Shown: one piece after another, positions 1-5,657 of the stretch | Layout: each line of letters starts with the position of its first letter | Position numbering within the stretch: position 1 is the first letter of the stretch | Source: Candidatus Parvarchaeota archaeon | GTDB lineage: Archaea; Micrarchaeota; Micrarchaeia; Anstonellales; VGKX01 | Assembly (NCBI GenBank): GCA_016866895.1 | Contig: VGKX01000061.1 | Location: 1-6,439, forward strand | DNA length: 6,439 nucleotides | Reading direction: 5' to 3' | Translations under genes and position numbers: made by a program | The notes under the pieces: generated by a model | The model's database searches: none | The model's input: the letters and a program-made list of their open reading frames with translations, nothing else | What the model was told of the DNA's origin: nothing

Positions 1-176
1 TTGGGGGAAGCGAGCTTGGTTTTCGCATGTTTGGCAGCGCCCCGGAATATACTGTTGACAAGGCTGTCCTGAACTTTTGTGGAATCGTTGATGTCAGGCG
101 CATACACTGGTTTGAGGCCCGCGGCCCACCTCAAATCCCAGTCAAGGTGAAAAGCCAGATTGATGGCGCTCTATAA
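1..176 (+). CDS. C-terminal end of an unrecognised protein (5' end outside window)
   Basis: The third plus-strand frame is open from the first base of the window to a TAA at 174-176, leaving 57 visible residues. The piece includes the stretches LGFRMFGSAPEYTVDK and LNFCGIVDVRRIHWFEARG and ends in QIDGAL. The other two plus frames are closed by stops within the first 75 bases, and the codons (AGG, GTC, AAG, GGC) resemble those of the neighbouring genes, so I take it as a real gene end. The pattern of hydrophobic residues, CGI, a short basic stretch and an aromatic strand faintly recalls the C-termini of flavodoxin-fold NAD(P)H oxidoreductases. That is only a weak impression, and I do not assign a function. 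Its stop codon lies inside a perfect TATA-like sequence, so the gene end and a possible promoter for the next transcript overlap. Confidence 0.6.
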   Translation, partial: GGSELGFRMFGSAPEYTVDKAVLNFCGIVDVRRIHWFEARGPPQIPVKVKSQIDGAL

Positions 177-181
177 ATATA
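172..181 (+). promoter_or_regulatory. Distal TATA-like box overlapping the upstream stop codon
   Basis: The sequence TATAAATATA is a near-ideal archaeal TATA box. With the usual spacing of about 26 nt it would start a transcript near 200-205. That would give pgi a leader of roughly 145 nt containing two inverted repeats. No clear purine-rich BRE lies upstream (the bases are GGCGCTC), and the box overlaps the stop codon of the previous gene, so chance is possible. Confidence 0.35.
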
Positions 182-346
182 CGAATATTATTTGTGCACC
201 ATAACTGCATAAGTGCCATAAGGCATTTGACTTAAATGTCCAGATTGCTTAAAACGGCCAAGTTTGGAATAATAGAGCTTGGCATAATAGAAATACAATA
301 TAATAATAAGGGGTTCAATCAAATCAGGAAAGGGGCAGGCAATTAA
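177..346. other. AT-rich intergenic region before pgi with two inverted repeats
   Basis: This 170-nt gap holds no convincing gene. It contains a hairpin at 211-228 (AAGTGCC, loop ATAA, GGCATTT; 7 pairs including one G-U) and a perfect 6-bp inverted repeat, GCCAAG at 257-262 and CTTGGC at 278-283, with a 15-nt loop. It also holds several AT-rich boxes. The first hairpin could be the end of the upstream transcript or, if the distal TATA box is used, the start of the pgi leader. A 36-codon open frame starts at ATG 236 and ends in TAA 344-346, directly against the pgi ATG. It has no ribosome binding site and I do not call it a gene. No tRNA-like fold was seen. Confidence 0.5.
297..309 (+). promoter_or_regulatory. 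Proximal TATA-like box of pgi
   Basis: The AT-only run AATATAATAATAA lies about 40-50 nt before the pgi ATG at 347. A start about 26 nt downstream of its centre would fall near 325-330, giving a short leader of about 20 nt. This is the simplest promoter for pgi, but the whole gap is AT-rich and the assignment rests on spacing only. Confidence 0.4.
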
Positions 347-1657
347 ATGGTAAAATGCGATTTTTCCAATTGCGGGTTTGCGCAAAAGGAGCTTGAAAAA
401 ACCGCCATGCGGCTTGAAGACAGGTTTTTGAAGCTCAGGCGCTGCAGCCAGAGCACGGCCCTTTCGCAAAGCGATGACCTGTTCTCCCTGCCGGCAAGGA
501 CGGACGCGCTTGAGATTGCACAACACTATGCCTCGGTGCACAAGGACATTGATGTTCTTGTTGTCATTGGCATTGGAGGCTCGAATCTTGGGGCAAAGGC
601 AGTCATCAAGGCGCTGCTTGGCAAATTCTACCACATCACCTCTAAAAAACAGATACTCTTTGCCGAAAACTGCGACCCGGAGTCGGCAAAAGCCATGAAA
701 AAAGTCGTTGAAAATTCAATCCAGGAAGGCAAGCGCGTTCTTGTCTGCGCAATTTCCAAGTCAGGCTCCACTACAGAGACAATTGCAAACCTGGAGATAA
801 TCCTCCAGACGCTTTCCGTACAGGGTGTCAACCCAAAGGACCACGTGCTTGTAATAACCGACAAGGGCTCAAAGCTCGACTTGCTTTCAAAATCATCTGG
901 CTTTGATGTAATCTACTCTCCTGAAAGCGTGGGGGGCAGGTATTCCGTTTTTTCCACTGTCGGCCTAGTCCCCCTTGCAATTGCAGGAATTGACATCAAG
1001 GTGCTTTTGGAAGGCGCACTCCAGTCAACCAAGGAAAACCTTCTTTGCGAGGCGCATTCAAGCCCGGCTGCCATAAGTGCAGCTTCAATTTATCTAAACG
1101 CAAAATCGGGCAGGCAAACTTTCAACCAGTTCATATTTTCCCCGGACATGGAATCGTGCGGGAAATGGTACAGGCAGCTTCTTGCCGAAAGCTCTGGCAA
1201 GGAGTGGAACATTGACGGCTCTGCAAGGATAAACGCAGGCATCACCCCGATGGTCTCTATCGGCACTACTGATTTGCACTCAATAGCGCAGCTTTACCTT
1301 GCCGGGCCGCGAAACACCTACTTCAGGTTCATCTCCTATGATGAAAAGGGCGAGCACCTAACAATACCAGACATGCCGCACTTTGAGCCGCTTGTCCAAA
1401 ACATCCAGGGGCGCGAAACTCAGGACATATCTGATGCAATACTTGGTGGGGTCCAGGCGGCTTTTGCCGAGGCGGGGTTGCCGTTCCAGCAAATCAGGCT
1501 CAAGGCAAAAAGCCCCAAGTCATTGGGGTGGCTGTTCCAGTTCCAAATGGCTGAAGTTGTGCTTTTGTGCGAGCTGCTTGGCGTAAACCCCTATGACCAG
1601 CCAAATGTGGAAAGCTACAAGCAACAGACAAGGAAGCTTCTGTCGCAGGGCATTTAG
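347..1657 (+). CDS. pgi: Glucose-6-phosphate isomerase, conventional SIS-domain type
   Basis: This cytosolic enzyme interconverts glucose-6-phosphate and fructose-6-phosphate in glycolysis or gluconeogenesis. The 436-residue protein has two sugar-isomerase (SIS) halves. Visible motifs are the VIGIGGSNLG loop at 73-82, the phosphate-binding SKSGSTTE at 137-144, and PGI signature 1 (ESVGGRYS...) at 193-206. The catalytic Glu281 lies in QLLAESSGKE, His310 in TTDLHS, and signature 2 (LLGVNPYDQPNVESYK) ends in catalytic Lys425. All key residues are present. The length fits the roughly 400-450-residue bacterial-type enzymes, and the N-terminus aligns with the usual DFS/DYS start, so nothing seems missing. 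The start is the first ATG after an in-frame TAA that directly precedes it. An A/G-rich stretch (AGGAAAGGGG) lies 13-22 nt upstream, but there is no clean GGTGA site. It faces the ROK kinase tail to tail. Archaea often use unrelated cupin-type or bifunctional PGI/PMI enzymes instead, so the conventional type is informative. Confidence 0.97.
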   Translation: MVKCDFSNCGFAQKELEKTAMRLEDRFLKLRRCSQSTALSQSDDLFSLPARTDALEIAQHYASVHKDIDVLVVIGIGGSNLGAKAVIKALLGKFYHITSKKQILFAENCDPESAKAMKKVVENSIQEGKRVLVCAISKSGSTTETIANLEIILQTLSVQGVNPKDHVLVITDKGSKLDLLSKSSGFDVIYSPESVGGRYSVFSTVGLVPLAIAGIDIKVLLEGALQSTKENLLCEAHSSPAAISAASIYLNAKSGRQTFNQFIFSPDMESCGKWYRQLLAESSGKEWNIDGSARINAGITPMVSIGTTDLHSIAQLYLAGPRNTYFRFISYDEKGEHLTIPDMPHFEPLVQNIQGRETQDISDAILGGVQAAFAEAGLPFQQIRLKAKSPKSLGWLFQFQMAEVVLLCELLGVNPYDQPNVESYKQQTRKLLSQGI

Positions 1658-1693
1658 AGAAGAGAGAAGTCTGGGCTATAGCTATCTAGTCAC
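1658..1693. other. Convergent spacer between pgi and the ROK kinase
   Basis: Only 36 nt separate the two stop codons. The spacer is purine-rich just after pgi (AGAAGAGAGAAG), so it is pyrimidine-rich for the opposing transcript, followed by a small self-complementary ATAGCTAT. The first oligo-T run for the pgi transcript is T6 at 1705-1710, inside the end of the kinase gene. Oligo-T or pyrimidine-rich tracts can terminate archaeal transcripts, so the two messages probably overlap at their 3' ends. Confidence 0.35.
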
Positions 1694-2953
1694 TTAGTCC
1701 CTGCTTTTTTGCTGGGGCTGGCTTGCGATAAGCATTGCCCCAACAAGGCTAGGATGCTCAAGCCTTGAAAGTGCTATTGGCGTGTTTTTGACAACCGGAA
1801 TTGCTCCAGCTGCAAAACCCTCGTCAAATTCCTTCTTGTATTTGCCTTGGTATGCCTGCGCCACAGGCCCTCCAACCACAATGAGCTTTGGATTGAACGC
1901 ATTTGCAAGGCTTGCCACTCCACGTCCTGCAATCCTTGCCGCATTCCTTGAAACAGAAACCGCAACCTGGTCCTGGCTTTCAAGAATCTGCGCAGCTGTG
2001 GCAGTCTCCCAAAAAAGGCTTGTCTGCGCGCCTGCCTGCGCGGCATCGGCAAACCTGCCCACAATTCCGCTTCCGGAAGCATACCTTTCAAAGCAGCCCT
2101 CTCCGCCGCAGCCGCAGGCAGGCCCACCCAAAGTCATTTTCATGTGCCCAAATTCGCCTGCCATGTTGTTGCTTCCGCGGTAAAGCCTTGAACCTATTAT
2201 CACGCCCCCGCCAATGCCGGTTCCGAAGTTGACGGCTATCATGTCCCCGACTCCTTTTCCTGCACCCATCCTGCTCTCGGCAATGGCAAAGCATTTTGAG
2301 TCGTTCTCAACTTCTACTTTCTTTCCAATCAGCCTGCCTAGTTCTGCTGCAAAATCAAACCTTTCTGCAATCCCGATGTTTGGCAATCCGTACACTATCC
2401 CGTCTTTGACAAATCCTGGCACGCAAACCCCGATTCCAATGGTTTTTTTGTAGCCAAGCCTGTCAATCGTGCTTGCAATGGCGTCCAAAAGCAGCTTCTT
2501 GCTTTTTTTCGGCGTACCAAGCCCAAGCTGCCGCACAATCTTGCCCGAAGGCGTGAATGCCGCCGCCAGGATTTTTGTTGCCCCAACATCGCAGGCAATC
2601 ACGACTTTTCCAAAATACCTCTCCTGCTTTTCCTGCGCCTTGTCGTCAGGCTCCTCCCCAAGCACTATTATGTCTTTATGCACCTTTAGCTCTTGCTGGC
2701 TTTGAGGGTGCCTTTGGGCCTCTTGGCGTCTAAAATCTCTGTGTGCCGCAAATCCGTGGCCCTGCCTGTTTTCGTGCTTTTGGTGCCTTTCCATCCCAGC
2801 AAACCTCTCCCTGCCCTGCTGCCACTTGCGGCCAGAACCCTTCGCACGTTGCGTATTGTAGTGGCTGCCTTCAAGCTGCCTGCCAACAATCATCTTAGCG
2901 TCGCCCATCTTGACATTGGTCCTGGCAAAACTTCCAATCCTTCTGTTGCCCAT
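1694..2953 (-). CDS. ROK-family sugar kinase (glucokinase-like) with basic N-terminal extension
   Basis: The enzyme probably phosphorylates a hexose with ATP in the cytosol; glucose is the likeliest substrate given convergent pgi, but ROK enzymes also use fructose, mannose or amino sugars. Of 419 residues, about 117-419 form the ROK domain: phosphate loop DVGATK (122-127), catalytic Asp218 in VENDSK, NFGTGIGGG (242-250), and the zinc site made of His270 in EFGH plus Cys280, Cys282 and Cys287 in the CGCGGEGC pattern. Residues 1-115 are extra compared with ordinary ROK kinases of about 300-320 residues. Positions 21-90 hold 11 Arg, 4 Lys, 6 His and 11 Gln and look disordered. The frame stays open upstream to an ATG at 3097, but that would overlap the desulfurase gene. 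I chose the ATG at 2953 because a TATA-like box centred about 26 nt before it predicts a transcript starting at that ATG, so it is probably leaderless. Codon use in the extension matches the rest of the gene. Starts at 2794 (ATG) or 2683 (GTG) remain possible. Confidence 0.93.
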   Translation of the reverse strand: MGNRRIGSFARTNVKMGDAKMIVGRQLEGSHYNTQRAKGSGRKWQQGRERFAGMERHQKHENRQGHGFAAHRDFRRQEAQRHPQSQQELKVHKDIIVLGEEPDDKAQEKQERYFGKVVIACDVGATKILAAAFTPSGKIVRQLGLGTPKKSKKLLLDAIASTIDRLGYKKTIGIGVCVPGFVKDGIVYGLPNIGIAERFDFAAELGRLIGKKVEVENDSKCFAIAESRMGAGKGVGDMIAVNFGTGIGGGVIIGSRLYRGSNNMAGEFGHMKMTLGGPACGCGGEGCFERYASGSGIVGRFADAAQAGAQTSLFWETATAAQILESQDQVAVSVSRNAARIAGRGVASLANAFNPKLIVVGGPVAQAYQGKYKKEFDEGFAAGAIPVVKNTPIALSRLEHPSLVGAMLIASQPQQKSRD

Positions 2954-2960
2954 AAAAAAA
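2954..2960 (-). terminator. T7 tract, candidate terminator of the dsbA-like/sufS transcript
   Basis: On the minus strand seven T residues directly precede the ATG of the ROK kinase, 82 nt past the sufS stop codon. Archaeal RNA polymerase can terminate at oligo-T tracts without a hairpin. If the kinase transcript starts at its own ATG, this tract lies just outside it and could stop read-through from sufS. This is inferred from position and composition only. Confidence 0.4.
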
Positions 2961-2974
2961 GCTTTGGTTTGCCC

Positions 2975-2983
2975 TTTATTTAA
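2975..2983 (-). promoter_or_regulatory. TATA box for leaderless ROK kinase transcript
   Basis: The minus strand reads TTAAATAAA here, preceded by the purine-rich GAAAGGA that fits a BRE position. Its centre lies about 26 nt before the A of the ATG at 2953, the canonical archaeal spacing from TATA box to transcript start. No ribosome binding site lies between box and ATG, as expected for a leaderless message. The 88-nt gap between sufS and this gene also holds AGGCAAG twice, without obvious meaning. Confidence 0.6.
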
Positions 2984-3041
2984 TCCTTTCTTTGCAAAGT
3001 CCTTGCCTATTCGCCTGCTTGCCTGTTGTAACAAACGAATC

Positions 3042-4253
3042 CTATTTTCCAAGAATCCCCGCAACCTTTTGCAACGCGTCCAGAAACCTGTCAGCATCCT
3101 CGATAGTGTTGTAGAGATAGGCGGAAAGCCTCACTGCCCCATGCGGCGCGCCAAGGAATTCAACTGCCGGTTGCGCGCAAAACATTCCGCTTCTAACGCA
3201 GACATCCGACATCTCGGAGAGCATCAGGGCAACTTCATGCGCCGATTTCACCCCGTTCACTCCAAAAATTATTGTTCCGCTTCGCCCGGCAAATTCCTGC
3301 GGCCCAAAAATTCGTATCCTGTCCATTGCCTTCATTTTGTCAAACAGGTATCTGCACAGTTTTTTTTCATGCTCCTCAATTCCCCGCATCCCGATATTGC
3401 CCAGGTAGCTGCAGGCAGCCCCAAGGCCTATCGCCCCGGCGTAATCCTGAATCCCCGCCTCGAATTTTTTTGGCGGTTTTTTCAGGACAAATCCTTCCAG
3501 GCCAACGGTCTCTACGGTCTCTCCGCCAAGCATGAATGTGCCAAGCTTTTCAAGCAGGGGATATTTCCCGACAAGGCAGCCAATGCCTGTCGGCCCAAGC
3601 ATCTTGTGGCCTGAAAACGCAAGAAAATCAATGCCAAGCCCCCTGAAATCCACCTTGTGGTGTGCAACCCCCTGCGCCCCGTCCACAAGCACAAGTGCTC
3701 CTTTCTCATGGGCAACCTTGGCAATCCGCCCAATATCCGCGCTTGTCCCAAGGGTGTTGTTGGTATGGTGCACCACAACCAGCGCCGTTTTCTCATCAAT
3801 CTTTTTTTCAAGTCCTGCGTCAACGCTGCAATCGCTTTTTTCGGCAATTGCAAACTCCAGGCCAATTCTGCCTTTCTTTGCAAGCGACATGAAGGGCAAA
3901 AGCGCCGAGTGGTGCTCAAGGTTTGTTGTGACCACCTTGTTTTTTCCTGTAAAGTCAAATGCTAACGCAACAAGGTTCATTGCCTCGCTTGAGTTTCGTG
4001 TCCAGACAACCTCTTCGGGCTTTGAGTTGATGTGCCTTGCAACCTCCTCTCTGGCCCTGGCAAACTTCTCGTCAACTGCCGCAGAAAGCCTGTGAAGCGA
4101 CCTGCCTGCGCACGCCGGATTTTCCCTGTTGTACCAATCAACGGCTTCAATGACTTTGTTGGGCTTGAAGGTCGTGCAGGCGTTGTCAAAGTAGGCTTGA
4201 GGGTTTTGCCTGCAAAGTATCGGGAAATCATCCCTTATTTTTTTTGCATCCAT
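3042..4253 (-). CDS. sufS: Cysteine desulfurase, SufS/CsdA type (class V PLP aminotransferase fold)
   Basis: The enzyme takes sulfur from L-cysteine, forming alanine and an enzyme persulfide that feeds Fe-S cluster assembly or tRNA thiolation. The 403 residues match the family length of about 400. Motifs in order: YFDNACTTFKP (21-31; most relatives read DNAATT), NLEHHS (111-116) with the His that stacks on the cofactor, Asp191 in VDGAQG, the PLP lysine Lys217 in FSGHKMLGPTG, the catalytic Cys359 in RSGMFCAQP (usually GHHCAQP), and VRLSAYLYNTIED (374-386) near the C-terminus. All catalytic residues are present. The ATG at 4253 lies 4 nt after the TGA of the DsbA-like gene, so the two are almost certainly co-transcribed and perhaps translationally linked; no clear separate ribosome binding site is seen. 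No SufB, SufC, SufD or SufU-like partner is in the window, so the sulfur acceptor is unknown. Confidence 0.95.
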   Translation of the reverse strand: MDAKKIRDDFPILCRQNPQAYFDNACTTFKPNKVIEAVDWYNRENPACAGRSLHRLSAAVDEKFARAREEVARHINSKPEEVVWTRNSSEAMNLVALAFDFTGKNKVVTTNLEHHSALLPFMSLAKKGRIGLEFAIAEKSDCSVDAGLEKKIDEKTALVVVHHTNNTLGTSADIGRIAKVAHEKGALVLVDGAQGVAHHKVDFRGLGIDFLAFSGHKMLGPTGIGCLVGKYPLLEKLGTFMLGGETVETVGLEGFVLKKPPKKFEAGIQDYAGAIGLGAACSYLGNIGMRGIEEHEKKLCRYLFDKMKAMDRIRIFGPQEFAGRSGTIIFGVNGVKSAHEVALMLSEMSDVCVRSGMFCAQPAVEFLGAPHGAVRLSAYLYNTIEDADRFLDALQKVAGILGK

Positions 4254-4257
4254 GGAA

Positions 4258-5208
4258 TCATTTTGCGGCCGTTATTTCAGAATAGCTTGATAACTGCCTG
4301 TCAATCTCCTGCTTGAATGTCTCATAGGTTTGCGGCCCCACATAGCTTTTGTTGCCAATGAAAAAAGTCGGGGTTCCGTATATGCCTGAAAAGTTGCCTG
4401 CCGCACTGTCGCGCTCAAGGTACTTTTGCACCTCATTTTTATCAAAACACTTGACAAATGCTTCCTTGTCTAGCCCTGCCTTTTCTGCATATCCTATCAC
4501 GTTTTCCCTTGTGTTGTTTCTTTGCGCCTCAAACAAAAGCGGCGCAAACTCCCTGAACTTGCCTTGCATGTATGCGCATGCAGCCGCCTTTGCAGCCTCG
4601 TTGCTTGTGGGGTGGTTTGGAAGCGGGTAAAACCTCCACTGCACGTTTACTTTCCCCCTGTAATCGTCAAGAACCTGCTGCATTGTCGTGAATGCTTTTT
4701 TTGTGTATGGGCAGGAAAAGCAGCCAAACTCGACAATGGTAATCCATGCCGATGGGCTGCCATACAATGGCGCATCATCTATGGGGCCCTGTACAACCAG
4801 GTCTCCCGGCTCACTTATCACCGATTTGCCGCCCTCGCCTGTGTTGAATGGGTTGAATGGGCAAAAGCCGGTTGACTCAGGCCCGTTGCAGTTCCCAAAA
4901 TAATACCAGTTGTAGACTCCTGCCGCAAGCTGGTAAAAAAGGAACAGGTTGATTGCAAAAAATGCAAAAACCGCAAGCCAGGAAAATGCCTTGAAGTTGC
5001 TGGCCAGAAACCCTGCGGCCCCCTGGCTGACTTTGCCGACACGGCCAATCAGGCCTGCCTTAATCCGAGTGTCCAAATCAGTCTCGCATGGCCTCAGGGA
5101 AGCCGTCCTTATTATGCAGCCAAAAGCCTCTGTTGCAAGCGCCCTGTATTTTGCCGAGAAAATCCCAAGCACAGCATAGACTATGGCGGCAATGAAACAC
5201 AAAACCAT
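4258..5208 (-). CDS. Membrane-anchored DsbA-like thioredoxin-fold protein
   Basis: This is probably a thiol-disulfide oxidoreductase acting outside the cytoplasmic membrane. Of 316 residues, about 2-18 and 74-98 are hydrophobic membrane segments. The loop between them (20-72) is rich in Arg/Lys, so the positive-inside rule puts it in the cytosol and both ends outside. After segment two comes a conserved-looking Cys pair (Cys107 in NCNGP, Cys116 in GFCPFNPF), then a thioredoxin domain from about 137. Its active site is CFSC (163-166, followed by Pro-Tyr), and the cis-proline lies in YGTPTFFIG (277-285). The helical insert between these fits the DsbA-like Thioredoxin_4 group. The cytosolic loop carries Cys31 and Cys41. 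The start at 5208 is supported by GGTGA 6 nt upstream. It leads the probable operon with the cysteine desulfurase. No DsbB or VKOR-like partner is visible, so oxidase, reductase or isomerase activity cannot be told apart. Confidence 0.92.
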   Translation of the reverse strand: MVLCFIAAIVYAVLGIFSAKYRALATEAFGCIIRTASLRPCETDLDTRIKAGLIGRVGKVSQGAAGFLASNFKAFSWLAVFAFFAINLFLFYQLAAGVYNWYYFGNCNGPESTGFCPFNPFNTGEGGKSVISEPGDLVVQGPIDDAPLYGSPSAWITIVEFGCFSCPYTKKAFTTMQQVLDDYRGKVNVQWRFYPLPNHPTSNEAAKAAACAYMQGKFREFAPLLFEAQRNNTRENVIGYAEKAGLDKEAFVKCFDKNEVQKYLERDSAAGNFSGIYGTPTFFIGNKSYVGPQTYETFKQEIDRQLSSYSEITAAK

Positions 5209-5214
5209 TTATCT

Positions 5215-5219
5215 TCACC
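5215..5219 (-). promoter_or_regulatory. GGTGA ribosome binding site of the DsbA-like gene
   Basis: The minus strand reads GGTGA followed by a 6-nt spacer and ATG at 5208. GGTGA pairs with the archaeal and bacterial 16S 3' end. It is the clearest such site in the window and fixes the start. Confidence 0.7.
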
Positions 5220-5236
5220 GCAAAAATAACCTTATT

Positions 5237-5249
5237 TTCCCTCTGGGAA
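5237..5249 (-). promoter_or_regulatory. Perfect palindrome near the predicted transcript start of the dsbA-like operon
   Basis: The minus strand reads TTCCC-AGA-GGGAA, a perfect 5-bp inverted repeat with a 3-nt centre. It spans 5249 to 5237, right where a transcript driven by the TATA box at 5271-5280 should begin. It could be an operator for a dimeric repressor or a small 5' hairpin. It could also be chance. Confidence 0.35.
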
Positions 5250-5270
5250 GTCTTAAATTCTCAAGCTAGG

Positions 5271-5280
5271 TATTTAAATA
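5271..5280 (-). promoter_or_regulatory. TATA box of the dsbA-like/sufS operon
   Basis: TATTTAAATA reads the same on both strands. On the minus strand it predicts a start near 5250 and a leader of about 40 nt carrying the GGTGA site. A second, weaker AT-rich box (AATTTAAGA, 5254-5262) lies closer. Because both flanking genes run on the minus strand, only that direction makes sense. The overlapping AAATAA-TC-TTATTT (5276-5289) is another small palindrome. The rest of the 122-nt gap (5209-5330) holds no gene, but the minus strand has T5 about 12 nt after the stop of the small membrane protein, which might end that transcript. Confidence 0.55.
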
Positions 5281-5330
5281 ATCTTATTTTGTTTGGCATC
5301 TGCCTTTCCCACCTAAAAACCAGGGTCCGC

Positions 5331-5615
5331 CTATTTTTTCCCGTGCCTTTTTTTCATTTTCCCAACTCGCCTGTAGTAAATGAACATGGCCAGGTTCAGC
5401 ATTCCTCCAATGCTTGTAAGCAAGTTCAATATCAAAAACACGCCGTCATTTATAACATAAGCGTGGTACGCCAACAAAAGCGAGCCGGAAAGGGCAAGCA
5501 GGACAAACTTTATGTCAAGTCCCCTCCCCCTTTTTTTGTAGTTGTCTATGGTTTCAGGTACCCAGGCAAGAACAATGAAAACAAGCCCCAATACCCCAAG
5601 AATGTCAATCCCCAT
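5331..5615 (-). CDS. Small three-helix membrane protein, SemiSWEET/PQ-loop-like
   Basis: Counting from the ATG at 5615 the protein has 94 residues and three hydrophobic helices at about 4-20, 37-55 and 59-80, ending in a basic tail (KMKKRHGKK). The layout of a helix ending in Trp-Val-Pro-Glu (18-21), a short basic loop, LDIKF, then GSLLLAYHAYVIND fits the MtN3/PQ-loop fold, in which SemiSWEETs of about 90 residues dimerise to carry sugars. The PQ pair reads PE here. The lipid-A-synthase N-terminal-like family has the same fold and similar lengths and is the main alternative, so sugar transport is not proven. An ATG at 5648 would add 11 residues. I prefer 5615 because family members begin close to helix one and AGGTTGAG, a weak ribosome binding site, lies just upstream. 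It follows the dehydrogenase gene by 9 nt (long form) or 42 nt and is likely co-transcribed with it. Confidence 0.72.
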   Translation of the reverse strand: MGIDILGVLGLVFIVLAWVPETIDNYKKRGRGLDIKFVLLALSGSLLLAYHAYVINDGVFLILNLLTSIGGMLNLAMFIYYRRVGKMKKRHGKK

Positions 5616-5657
5616 TTTCTCAACCTTTTGCACCAGCGCACATGCCATCCATTGGGC

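Noticed and set aside
236..346. 36-codon open frame ending with TAA directly against the pgi ATG, in the pgi frame
   Set aside because: It has no ribosome binding site and no recognisable motif, and the AT-rich content makes a chance frame likely. Pgi already has a full N-terminus, so this is not a broken extension of it.
188..634. Minus-strand open frame of 148 codons across the pgi 5' end
   Set aside because: It is antisense to a certain pgi gene, lacks motifs, and is a product of codon composition.
2686..2983. Alternative frames over the kinase N-terminal extension (minus 2686-2889, plus 2693-2983), considered as a separate small gene
   Set aside because: Neither has a recognisable domain, ribosome binding site or promoter; the kinase frame has gene-like codon use and a well-placed TATA box.
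2954..3097. Longer ROK kinase reading frame beginning at ATG 3097
   Set aside because: It would overlap the sufS 3' end by 56 nt, and its extra residues have no recognisable content; the TATA box at 2975-2983 predicts a transcript that starts after this ATG.
2910..4095. Long plus-strand open frames opposite the cysteine desulfurase and kinase extension
   Set aside because: They overlap genes with intact catalytic motifs on the other strand and show no family resemblance.
4842..4860. Short tandem repeat TTGAATGGG twice inside the DsbA-like gene
   Set aside because: It only encodes Pro-Phe-Asn twice in the GFCPFNPFN segment; two units are too few to mean more than local duplication or chance.
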